Below are positions 7,537 to 16,164 of a stretch of DNA of 64,000 nucleotides, piece by piece (within the stretch, counting starts at the first letter, position 1; the number at the start of each line of letters is the position of its first letter). The translations under genes were made by a program, and so were the position numbers. Origin of the DNA: SCGC-AAA076-P13 sp905478035. Lineage in GTDB: Bacteria > Pseudomonadota > Gammaproteobacteria > Magnimaribacterales > D2472. The notes below the pieces were generated by a model. That model saw only the letters and a program-made list of their open reading frames with translations. It made no database searches and was not told where the DNA came from. The stretch is taken from the NCBI GenBank assembly GCA_943846785.1, contig OX044367.1, positions 62,001-126,000 on the forward strand, given 5' to 3'.

Positions 7537-9974
7537 TCAATAATATTTTCATCTAAGAAAAGCTCAAAATAACCATTAATATCATTTCCGTCATTTGGCT
7601 TTCCAGTATCAGGATTGACTTTGATGAATGATAATTTTTCAGGTATGGAATTTTCTTTAATTTCTAGATCTTCTAACTGGTCACCCATATAGTCAACCCA
7701 AATAGGCAGAGCTATAGAAGATCCAAACTCATTTTTACCTAGTGAAGAAAAGTCATCTGTACCAACCCAAACTGTAGTTACTAAATTGTCATGGAAACCT
7801 GAAAACCATGTACTAATAGCATCATTAGTCGTCCCAGTTTTACCTGCAATATCATTTCTTTTTAAAATAGCCGATCTTCTTCCAGCTGAACCTCTTTTCA
7901 TATGCTCTTGAAGAATATCTTTAACTAAATATGCAATTCTTTCATCCACTACCTTTTCTTTCTTGTTCATTGGTTTTAAAAGTGTGTATGGGCGTTTGGC
8001 TTCCATCTCTACTGTATTGAGCCATGGAAAAGCTGTTAAAGAATCAATGCTCTTAGACTCTTCATAATCTTCATGAGAATATATAACTTGATTGTCTCTA
8101 TCCAATATTTTATCTATATAAAATGGGTCAACCAAATAACCACCATTTGCAATTACACCAAAGGCTCTGACCATTTCAACTGGCGAAAAATTTCCTGATC
8201 CAAGAGCTAAGGACAAATCTGCCGGAAGTCTAGATTTCTCAAAACCAAACTTTTCTATATATTCATGTGATTTATTTATGCCGAGCTCCCTAAGAAGTTT
8301 TATAGATACTATATTTATAGATTGAACTAATGCCTCTCTGATTGAAGTGGGGCCATAAAATTTACCAGTATAGTTTTGTGGCTTCCAAACACTTTCTAGA
8401 TTTTTGTCTTCAAAAGCTATTGGAGCATCATTAATTAGGGATGATAAGTTATAGCCGTTAGCTAATGCAGATGCATAAATAAATGGTTTAAAACTAGAAC
8501 CTGATTGAGGGTAGGAAAGCCTAACCCTATCAAAATTACTTTTGTTAAAGTCCAGACCGCCAACATATGAAATAAGTTTTCCATTATTTGGATCAACTGA
8601 TATCAATGATGCCTCTGCAACTGGAATCTGATCTAAGACAAAAGTTTGATCAAATTTCTTCAAGTAGATGAAGTCACCTAAATCTATAAAATCATTGAAT
8701 GACTTTGGCTTTGACCCTCTTTGATCAATATCTAACCTTTTTCTAGCCCACTCATATTCTGACGACCAAGGAATTGAATTAATTTCTAGTTTTTCATTAA
8801 GATAAAATAACTCTTCAGAACTTAATTTTATTACTAACCCTTTTATATAGGATTTATAAAAAGGGAAGTTATCAAATATAGATTTGATTTCATTAATTAG
8901 AAGTTCTTTATCATCAAAAGAACTGGCATTAGAAATTTCATCAAAAATAAAAGAATTGTCTAATTGATCTAACTGGCTTAGTTGGTCTTTATCAAAAATC
9001 TCTATAAAGTTTAATGAATCTATCCATCCATGCCTTTTGTGATAAATAGATAATTGGTTTTTAAGATGCTTTAGAGCACTAGCCTGCGATTTAGAATTAA
9101 TTGTTGTATAAACAGACCATCCATTTTTATAAGCTTTTAAGCCATACCTTCTAATAATTTCTTGTCTTGCAAGTTCTGCAATATATCTTCCATCAACATC
9201 ATATAAATCAATATTGTTTGTAACTTCTAATGGATCATCTATAGCACTACTATAAGATTCAGAAGTTATCAGTCTCAGTTTAAACATTCTTGATAAGATC
9301 CAATTTCTTCTTTGCTTTGTTCTTATAGGAGCCTTAATTGCATTTATTCTAGATGGAGATTGGGCCATGGCAGCTATTGCAGCAGATTCTGAAAGATTTA
9401 AATCAAGTACTGATTTATTAAAATAAGTGTTGGCTGCAGCTTCAATACCGTAGGATCTATTACCAAAAAAATTCCTATTCACATAGAGTTCAAAAATCTC
9501 TTCTTTTGTAAGATTGCTTTCCAATTCCAAGGCAAGAAAAATTTCTTTTAGTTTTCTTAGAATGGTTTGATCTCTTGTAAGAAGATAGCCGCGAACTACT
9601 TGCATAGAAATAGTTCCACCTCCCCCAAAACAGCCATCAGGACCAATACATCTAATGATGGACCGAATTAAACCTGTATAACTTATACCTTGATGATTAA
9701 AAAAAGCATCATCTTCCGCAGCAAGGAAGGCATTTTTTATATTTAAAGGTATTTCATCAAAATCTAGAGGCCTTCTTTTAATCTCTCCAAACTCACCAAT
9801 TAAAACGCCATCCTCTGTATAAATTTTAAGAGGCATTTGCAGTTGAGACTCGTCAACTAAAGATATTTCTGGAAGAGAAGGTTTTATTAAAAAAAATGAT
9901 GTTAATACAGCAATGATTGCCATTACGCAGCCTGAGATGCCCAGCCAAAAGAAAATTTTGATTGTGTTTAACAT
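7533..9974 (-). CDS. mrcA: penicillin-binding protein 1A, bifunctional peptidoglycan synthase
   Basis: An 813-residue class A PBP that polymerises and crosslinks peptidoglycan in the periplasm. It has an N-terminal membrane anchor (residues ~8-31). The GT51 transglycosylase domain carries the catalytic Glu in AAEDDAFFNHQG (about E87), then GGGTISMQVVRGYLLTRD and NRNFFGNRSYGIEAAANTYF. A linker/OB-like region follows. The transpeptidase has SGSSFKPF (SxxK, about residue 495), VQSINIVS (SxN) and GKTGTTNDA (KTG, about residue 711). Length is typical for proteobacterial PBP1A (about 820-850). The stop overlaps that of slmA within a shared TTAA. It is divergent from aroK, about 100 bp away. Confidence 0.93.
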   Translation of the reverse strand: MLNTIKIFFWLGISGCVMAIIAVLTSFFLIKPSLPEISLVDESQLQMPLKIYTEDGVLIGEFGEIKRRPLDFDEIPLNIKNAFLAAEDDAFFNHQGISYTGLIRSIIRCIGPDGCFGGGGTISMQVVRGYLLTRDQTILRKLKEIFLALELESNLTKEEIFELYVNRNFFGNRSYGIEAAANTYFNKSVLDLNLSESAAIAAMAQSPSRINAIKAPIRTKQRRNWILSRMFKLRLITSESYSSAIDDPLEVTNNIDLYDVDGRYIAELARQEIIRRYGLKAYKNGWSVYTTINSKSQASALKHLKNQLSIYHKRHGWIDSLNFIEIFDKDQLSQLDQLDNSFIFDEISNASSFDDKELLINEIKSIFDNFPFYKSYIKGLVIKLSSEELFYLNEKLEINSIPWSSEYEWARKRLDIDQRGSKPKSFNDFIDLGDFIYLKKFDQTFVLDQIPVAEASLISVDPNNGKLISYVGGLDFNKSNFDRVRLSYPQSGSSFKPFIYASALANGYNLSSLINDAPIAFEDKNLESVWKPQNYTGKFYGPTSIREALVQSINIVSIKLLRELGINKSHEYIEKFGFEKSRLPADLSLALGSGNFSPVEMVRAFGVIANGGYLVDPFYIDKILDRDNQVIYSHEDYEESKSIDSLTAFPWLNTVEMEAKRPYTLLKPMNKKEKVVDERIAYLVKDILQEHMKRGSAGRRSAILKRNDIAGKTGTTNDAISTWFSGFHDNLVTTVWVGTDDFSSLGKNEFGSSIALPIWVDYMGDQLEDLEIKENSIPEKLSFIKVNPDTGKPNDGNDINGYFELFLDENIID

Positions 9975-10073
9975 AGTTATTTAATTATTATCTCTTAAAC
10001 AATCAAGTTTTAATATGAAAAAAGGTATTTTCAAGAGTTAGATGGTAAAATCTCAGCTTACAAGTAACTTATT

Positions 10074-10583
10074 ATGAATATATTTATAGTCGGTCCAATG
10101 GGATCAGGAAAATCAACAGTTGGAAAAATAATTTCAAGTGAATTATTTCTCAATTTTTTTGATACTGATGGAGAGATTGAAACTAGAACTGGAGCATCTA
10201 TAGATTGGATATTTGATCTAGAGGGTGAAGATGGTTTTAGAAAAAGAGAAACAAAAGTCTTAGAAGAAATGGTCCAGCAAAACTCAATAGTTTTATCTAC
10301 AGGTGGAGGAATCATTTTATCTGAGACCAATAGAGAGCTACTTTCATCAAGAGGTACTGTATTTTATCTAGCTACTCCTATAGATGTTCAATTAGAAAGA
10401 ACCTCTAAAGATAAAGATAGGCCATTGCTTAAAGATGGAGACCCTGGAGAAATTCTTAAGAACCTGCATATTGCTAGAGAGAGTCTATATGAAGAAGTCT
10501 CAGACTTTACAGTAAATACTGAAAATAAATCAAGCCAAGAAGTTTCTTCAGAAATTATAAAATTAGTTAAAAACTATGGCTAA
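10074..10583 (+). CDS. aroK: shikimate kinase
   Basis: Phosphorylates shikimate at the 3-OH in the fifth step of the chorismate pathway. The 169-residue protein opens with the Walker A motif GPMGSGKSTVGK (residues ~7-18). It then has FFDTDGEIETRTG, where DTDGEIE is the shikimate-binding DxD element; DGFRKRE with the substrate-binding Arg; VLSTGGGIILS; and the lid DKDRPLLKDGDP. Length is typical (~170). It overlaps aroB by 8 bp, giving the conserved aroKB pair. A mrcA gene upstream on the other strand is also the classic gammaproteobacterial context. Confidence 0.95.
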   Translation: MNIFIVGPMGSGKSTVGKIISSELFLNFFDTDGEIETRTGASIDWIFDLEGEDGFRKRETKVLEEMVQQNSIVLSTGGGIILSETNRELLSSRGTVFYLATPIDVQLERTSKDKDRPLLKDGDPGEILKNLHIARESLYEEVSDFTVNTENKSSQEVSSEIIKLVKNYG

Positions 10584-11646
10584 GATTATTCAAGTTGGGA
10601 AAAAAGATTCAAGGTATGAGGTTGTAATTGGAAAAAATACAATTACAAGGACAAGACTTGCATCTCACTTAAAGTCTAAGAATAAAATTCTTGTTATTAC
10701 TGATTCTGGGATACCAAAGAAGTATATAAAAGAACTTAAGACAGCTTTGGGTTTTAATAAACAAGTACATTTTCATATGATTCCTTGTGGTGAAGAATCT
10801 AAATCATTTGCAACTTACATAAGTATTCAAGAAAAACTTGCTGATCTAAAATTTGATAGGTCTGATTCTATGATAGCTTTTGGTGGTGGAGTTGTAGGAG
10901 ACATTACTGGGTTTTGTGCTGCAACATACTTAAGAGGTATAAACTTTATTCAGATTCCTACAACCCTTCTTTCACAGGTAGATTCTTCTGTAGGTGGCAA
11001 AACAGCTATTAACATCAAGCAAGGTAAAAACTTAGTAGGTTCATTTAATAATCCCAGTATGGTGCTTATTAATAGTAAATATTTAGAGGCTCTACCAGAA
11101 AAAGAATTTAAGTCTGGCCTTGGCGAGGTAGCTAAATATGCATTCATTGGTAATAAAAAACTTTATAAAATTCTTCAAGAAAATTCAAAAGAAATTACGC
11201 AAAGAAATTTAAATATTCTAGAGCAAATTATTGAGGAGTCGATCAATACTAAGTCAAAAATAGTTACTAAAGATGAGAAGGAAGCAGGTGTAAGGGCTAT
11301 TTTAAATTTTGGTCACACTTTTGGTCATGCTATTGAGGCCTTTAATAACTATAAAGGGATTACTCATGGGGCTGCAGTTACTCTCGGCATGTCAATTGCT
11401 GCAAAGATATCTTATTTTGAGGGCCATATAAAAATCCACCAATTAGATAATATTATTAATTTAATTGATTCTTTAGGTTTGGATAGTAATTATGAAAAGT
11501 ATAAATTTAAAGATTTAAAAAAATATCTCTCAAATGATAAAAAAGTTTCATCTGGTAAGCTTAATTTAATATTAATTAATTCAAAAGGCATTGCTTTTAA
11601 AACAGATAAATTCCAAGAAGAGAGTCTTAAGAGGCCTTTTAATTAA
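10576..11646 (+). CDS. aroB: 3-dehydroquinate synthase
   Basis: Makes 3-dehydroquinate from DAHP with NAD and a divalent metal, the second step of the shikimate pathway. The 356-residue protein has the NAD-binding GGGVVGDITGFCAATYLRG, then TTLLSQVDSSVGGKTAIN and GLGEVAKYAFI with the metal Glu. The metal His residues lie in LNFGHTFGHAIEAF and THGAAVTLGMS. Length matches the family (about 360). The start overlaps aroK by 8 bp. The final codons overlap the gltB stop by 4 bp on the opposite strand. Confidence 0.95.
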   Translation: MAKIIQVGKKDSRYEVVIGKNTITRTRLASHLKSKNKILVITDSGIPKKYIKELKTALGFNKQVHFHMIPCGEESKSFATYISIQEKLADLKFDRSDSMIAFGGGVVGDITGFCAATYLRGINFIQIPTTLLSQVDSSVGGKTAINIKQGKNLVGSFNNPSMVLINSKYLEALPEKEFKSGLGEVAKYAFIGNKKLYKILQENSKEITQRNLNILEQIIEESINTKSKIVTKDEKEAGVRAILNFGHTFGHAIEAFNNYKGITHGAAVTLGMSIAAKISYFEGHIKIHQLDNIINLIDSLGLDSNYEKYKFKDLKKYLSNDKKVSSGKLNLILINSKGIAFKTDKFQEESLKRPFN

Positions 11647-14600
11647 GCAGCGTTAGCTGTTGTAGCTTTCAGTAAATCCTGAATATTTGATGCCGCGGGA
11701 ACAACAAGCCAAAAGTAAGGTTCAAATCTATCAAAATCATCAACCAGCTCTTTAGCCTTAATACTATTAGTATTTTTATAATGAGATTTAATTATTTCTT
11801 TAAGATGCTTCCTATGAGATTGCATATCTTCTGTTGTGATTCTTTCTAGGTTGACTGAACCTCTATTACAGTTATCAAAAAAAGTTTTGTCTTCATCTAA
11901 TACATATGCAAAACCACCAGTCATACCTGCACCAAAATTAGCTCCAACAGAACCAAGAACAGTAACATGTCCTCCTGTCATGTATTCACAACAATGATCA
12001 CCAGCGCCTTCGATAACAGCATTTGCTCCAGAATTTCTTACTGCAAATCTTTCACCTGCTCTTCCAGATACAAATAGTTCACCTCCAGTTGCTCCATATA
12101 GACAAGTATTACCAACAAGAGATGTATTAGTGTTGTTCCTTGCATAATGATTAGTATTTTTAATAATAATACTTCCGCCATTCATGCCTTTTCCAACATA
12201 ATCATTTGCATCACCTTCTATGCTTAAATTAATGCCATTAGCATTCCAGCAACCAAAACTCTGTCCAGCAGAACCAGTAAAATTAAGATTTATACCTGCT
12301 TTAAATCCTACTTCTCCAAAATTGCTTGCAATATAACCTGATAATGATGCTCCAACTGACCTATCAATATTTTGTATTTTATAATCTAAAGCAATATGCT
12401 GATTTTTATCAATTGCGTTTTTTGTATCCTTGAGGATTTTCTTAGCTAAAACTCCTTTATCCCATGGAGGATTCTTTTTTGAGGTACAGAAAAAAGATTC
12501 TTTAAGGTTTTTATCTTTGAATAATAAATCACTTAGATCGATTGACTGATACTGTGAATCAAGATTTTTAATTTTTTCTAAATATTGTGTTTGTCCAATA
12601 ATATCTTCAAGCTTAGAAACTCCCATAGCGCTCAAGTGATCACGGACATCGTTAGCAATAAATTTAAAATAATTTATAACTTTTTCTTTTTCGCCTACAA
12701 AATGTTGGTTAATTAAATCATCTCTTTGCGTCGCTACACCGGTAGCACAATTATTAAGATGGCATATTCTTAAATATTTACACCCCATAGCTATCATTGG
12801 TCCCGTACCAAAACCAAAAGATTCTGCTCCAAGAATGGCCGCCTTAATTACATCAAGTCCAGTTTTCATACCACCATCTGCTTGAAGTCTTACTTTGTGA
12901 CGCAATCCACTATCTCTAAGACTTTGATGAGCCTCTGCTAGTCCAAGTTCCCATGGAGAACCTGCATACCTTATAGAAGTTAGAGGACTGGCTCCAGTTC
13001 CTCCATCATGTCCCGATATAGTAATTAAATCTGCATAAGCTTTTGCTACACCTGAAGCAATAGTTCCAACGCCTGGTTCAGAAACTAATTTTACAGAAAC
13101 AAGGGCATTTGGGTTTACCTCTTTTAAGTCATATATGAGTTGAGCTAAATCTTCTATAGAATAAATATCATGATGAGGTGGAGGAGATATTAAAGTAACT
13201 CCAGGAGTAGAATATCTTAATTTAGCTATTAACTTATTAACTTTTCCTCCAGGAAGTTGACCTCCCTCTCCTGGTTTAGCCCCTTGAGCTATTTTAATTT
13301 GTAGCACCTCAGCATTAACTAAATAATGTGGCGTTACACCAAACCTACCTGAGGCAATTTGTTTAATTTTAGACATTTTTGAAGTGCCATATCTTTCAAC
13401 TGCTTCGCCACCTTCTCCAGAATTAGATCTCCCTCCAATTTCATTCATTGCTTCAGCAAGCGTCTCATGAGCCTTGGGTGATAAAGCGCCCAAACTCATT
13501 CCAGCAGAATCAAATCTATTTAATATATTCTTTTCGGTCTCAACCTTATTTATATCTATTTCTTTTTTTCCAGTATTTATATGCAATAGATCTCGAAGCA
13601 TAGCTGGAGGTCTATTATCTACAAGACCTGCATATTCCTTATAAGTTTTATTAGCACCACTACTAACTGCTTCTTGTAACTTTTTTACTATCTCTGGATT
13701 ATATGCATGATACTCACCACCATGAATATATTTAAGAAGGCCGCCAACATTCATATCAGACAAGTTTGATCTCGCATAATCATCAAGAGATCTAAGCTGA
13801 GCATCCAAGTCTTTAAAACTTTTACCCTTGACTCTACTAGTTGTGTTAGTAAAACATAAATCAACAACATCTTTATCTAGTCCGACTATTTCAAACAACT
13901 GAGAACCCCTATAGCTAGATATTGTAGAAATTCCCATTTTTGAAATTATCTTAAGCAATCCCTTGTTTATTCCTTTTCTATACCTAGAACAGTTTTCATG
14001 AGGATGACCCTTAAGTTCATTTCTTTGAGTCAAATCTAGAATTGTTTGGTAGGCTAAGGATGGATAAACAGCAGTTGCGCCAAATCCAATTAGGCAAGCT
14101 ATTTGATGAGTATCTCTTGCAGACGAAGAGCTAATTACTATATTTGCATCTGATCTTAATCCTAATTTAACTAGATGTTGATGCACTGATCCAACAGCTA
14201 ATAATGCATTAATTGTTAATTTTCCTTCAGGAGGAACATCTTCAATTAGATGAATTATTGAGGTGCCATTTTTAACCATATTTACCACATCTTTTTGTAG
14301 CATTTTTATTGCTTTCTTTAATGATATAGAGCTATCGAAAATCAGATCTATGCTTTCTGATTTAAAATATTTATTTTTTAAAACTGCTGCTAGTTTTTTA
14401 TGTGAAAGAACGGGAGAAGTTGTAACTAATCTTTTTGCATGATTAGCAGTTTCCTCATAAATATTAAGTTCAGGTCCAAAACAAGTCTCTAATGTCATTA
14501 CCCCGACTTCTCTTAATGAATCTATTGGTGGGTTTGTAACCTGCGCAAACTGCTGTCTAAAAAAATCATAAAGCTGTCTATGCATTTTACTCATAACAGC

Positions 14601-16076
14601 TAGGGCAGTATCATCTCCCATAGAGCCTGTCCCTTCTTGGGATTCAACAGCCAGGGGCTTTATAACCGATACCCTCTCCTCCTTAAATAAAAGAAAAAGC
14701 TTTGATGCTGTTAAAAACTTATTTTGTTCAATTTGCTTTAGACCAGGTCCTTCATATGAATCTAAGCTTGATTCTATGTATATAGCATTTTGTTTAAGCC
14801 ACTTTCGATATGGAAATTGCTCTTTGAGATCTTCATCTATTTGAGTCTCATTAAAAATCTTGCCAGTAGAAGTATCAACTGCCAAGATACCGCCTGGTTG
14901 GACTCTACCTTTCTCTAGAACATCTTCTTCATTAACTGGATTAACACCAGTTTCTGAAGCTATAGTAATAATGTTACTTGAATCGATCTGATACCTTGCT
15001 GGCCTAAGGCCGTTTCTATCCAAAATACATACTGCCCATTTACCATCTGCCATAACAATTCCAGCTGGGCCATCCCATGGCTCCATATGCATGGAATTAT
15101 ATTCATGGAAACCTCTAATATCTGGATCTAGTGTTTGAGTATTTTGCCATGCGGGCGGAAGAACCATTCTCACTGCTCTGAATAAATTAACCCCACCTTT
15201 GACAAGAAGCTCTATCATATTATCTAAAGAAGAAGAGTCTGATCCAGATTCATTAACAAGTTCCTTAAATTTCTGAATTTTAGGAATTAAAGGTGTGGAA
15301 AACTTTGAAGATCTAGCTTTTACCCAGTTCCTATTTCCTCTAATAGCATTAATTTCTCCATTATGAGCAAGGAGTCTAAACGGTTGAGCAAGATGCCATC
15401 TTGGACTGGTGTTTGTTGAAAACCTTTGGTGAAAAACACATGTCGAAGCTCTAAAATCTGTTTGATTTAGGTCAAGATAAAACTCTTTAATTGATCTTGG
15501 AAGCATAAGACCTTTATAGACAATAGTTTTTGATGACATGCTGCATATATACAGTACTTCGTCATCCATAAAGATTTCTTCTATAAATTTTCTTGCCTGA
15601 ATAAGTTTTGTTTCAAACTCTTGATGATTGAAATCTTTTGAATTTGGTTTAATAAAGATTTGATAGATATTCGGGAGGCAGTCTAGAGCTATCTTACCAA
15701 GAATTTTTTTTTGAACTGGAACTTCTCTCGTTGTGATTAAGGTTAATGACTCTTTATCCAAAATTTCTTCTAATTTAGGAATAATAGTATTAATTTTTTT
15801 TGTAAAAAATATTTGACCTACTGCAAAATGTTCACCTAAATCTTTTTTTTGCTCTTCTGCGATCTTTTTTTTAAAGTAAGCATGATCTATATCAAAAAGA
15901 AGACCGCAGCCATCTCCAGTTTTACCATCCGAGCCAACACCTCCCCTATGAGTCATGCTAACTAAAGCATTAATTGAATTGAGAATAACTTTATGAGATT
16001 TTTTACCATTCGTATGAGCAACTAAACCAAAGCCACAGTTATCTCGAAATTCTTTTTTATTAAATAGTCCAGGCAT
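11643..16076 (-). CDS. gltB: glutamate synthase (NADPH) large subunit
   Basis: Large subunit of GOGAT, making glutamate from glutamine and 2-oxoglutarate. The 1477-residue protein has a short propeptide, then the Ntn nucleophile Cys in DNCGFGLVAH (residue ~14). This is followed by the class II amidotransferase domain (STNTSPRWHLAQPFRLLAHNGEIN), the central domain, the FMN-binding synthase domain (RSNSGEGGEAVERYG, QADGGMKTGLDV, SFGFGTGPMIAMGC) and the 3Fe-4S cysteines in CKYLRICHLNNCATG. The C-terminal beta-helix GXGXG domain is also present. Length is normal (~1490). It lies divergent from gltD, not upstream in a gltBD operon. Confidence 0.96.
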   Translation of the reverse strand: MPGLFNKKEFRDNCGFGLVAHTNGKKSHKVILNSINALVSMTHRGGVGSDGKTGDGCGLLFDIDHAYFKKKIAEEQKKDLGEHFAVGQIFFTKKINTIIPKLEEILDKESLTLITTREVPVQKKILGKIALDCLPNIYQIFIKPNSKDFNHQEFETKLIQARKFIEEIFMDDEVLYICSMSSKTIVYKGLMLPRSIKEFYLDLNQTDFRASTCVFHQRFSTNTSPRWHLAQPFRLLAHNGEINAIRGNRNWVKARSSKFSTPLIPKIQKFKELVNESGSDSSSLDNMIELLVKGGVNLFRAVRMVLPPAWQNTQTLDPDIRGFHEYNSMHMEPWDGPAGIVMADGKWAVCILDRNGLRPARYQIDSSNIITIASETGVNPVNEEDVLEKGRVQPGGILAVDTSTGKIFNETQIDEDLKEQFPYRKWLKQNAIYIESSLDSYEGPGLKQIEQNKFLTASKLFLLFKEERVSVIKPLAVESQEGTGSMGDDTALAVMSKMHRQLYDFFRQQFAQVTNPPIDSLREVGVMTLETCFGPELNIYEETANHAKRLVTTSPVLSHKKLAAVLKNKYFKSESIDLIFDSSISLKKAIKMLQKDVVNMVKNGTSIIHLIEDVPPEGKLTINALLAVGSVHQHLVKLGLRSDANIVISSSSARDTHQIACLIGFGATAVYPSLAYQTILDLTQRNELKGHPHENCSRYRKGINKGLLKIISKMGISTISSYRGSQLFEIVGLDKDVVDLCFTNTTSRVKGKSFKDLDAQLRSLDDYARSNLSDMNVGGLLKYIHGGEYHAYNPEIVKKLQEAVSSGANKTYKEYAGLVDNRPPAMLRDLLHINTGKKEIDINKVETEKNILNRFDSAGMSLGALSPKAHETLAEAMNEIGGRSNSGEGGEAVERYGTSKMSKIKQIASGRFGVTPHYLVNAEVLQIKIAQGAKPGEGGQLPGGKVNKLIAKLRYSTPGVTLISPPPHHDIYSIEDLAQLIYDLKEVNPNALVSVKLVSEPGVGTIASGVAKAYADLITISGHDGGTGASPLTSIRYAGSPWELGLAEAHQSLRDSGLRHKVRLQADGGMKTGLDVIKAAILGAESFGFGTGPMIAMGCKYLRICHLNNCATGVATQRDDLINQHFVGEKEKVINYFKFIANDVRDHLSAMGVSKLEDIIGQTQYLEKIKNLDSQYQSIDLSDLLFKDKNLKESFFCTSKKNPPWDKGVLAKKILKDTKNAIDKNQHIALDYKIQNIDRSVGASLSGYIASNFGEVGFKAGINLNFTGSAGQSFGCWNANGINLSIEGDANDYVGKGMNGGSIIIKNTNHYARNNTNTSLVGNTCLYGATGGELFVSGRAGERFAVRNSGANAVIEGAGDHCCEYMTGGHVTVLGSVGANFGAGMTGGFAYVLDEDKTFFDNCNRGSVNLERITTEDMQSHRKHLKEIIKSHYKNTNSIKAKELVDDFDRFEPYFWLVVPAASNIQDLLKATTANAA

Positions 16077-16130
16077 AGTAATCGTTTATAGGATAAAACA
16101 TTGTAGCATGTAATATATCATTTGTTTTCT

Positions 16131-16159
16131 AAAAGTGTCATACTGCGTCATACACTTTT
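16131..16159. promoter_or_regulatory. inverted repeat directly before the gltD start, operator candidate
   Basis: A perfect 8-bp inverted repeat, AAAAGTGT (16131-16138) and ACACTTTT (16152-16159), separated by 13 bases. It lies five bases before the chosen gltD ATG, in the roughly 90-bp divergent gltB/gltD spacer. Inside it is a second imperfect repetition, GTCATAC-TGC-GTCATAC. No Shine-Dalgarno sequence is visible before the ATG, so the repeat occupies the place of the 5' leader. It could be a repressor site or an RNA hairpin covering the start. Both are inferences. Confidence 0.4.
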
Positions 16160-16164
16160 ACAAT

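Noticed and set aside
16135..16164. GTG at 16135 as the gltD start
   Set aside because: It lies inside the inverted repeat and has no Shine-Dalgarno. The ATG at 16165 is simpler, although the GTG cannot be excluded.
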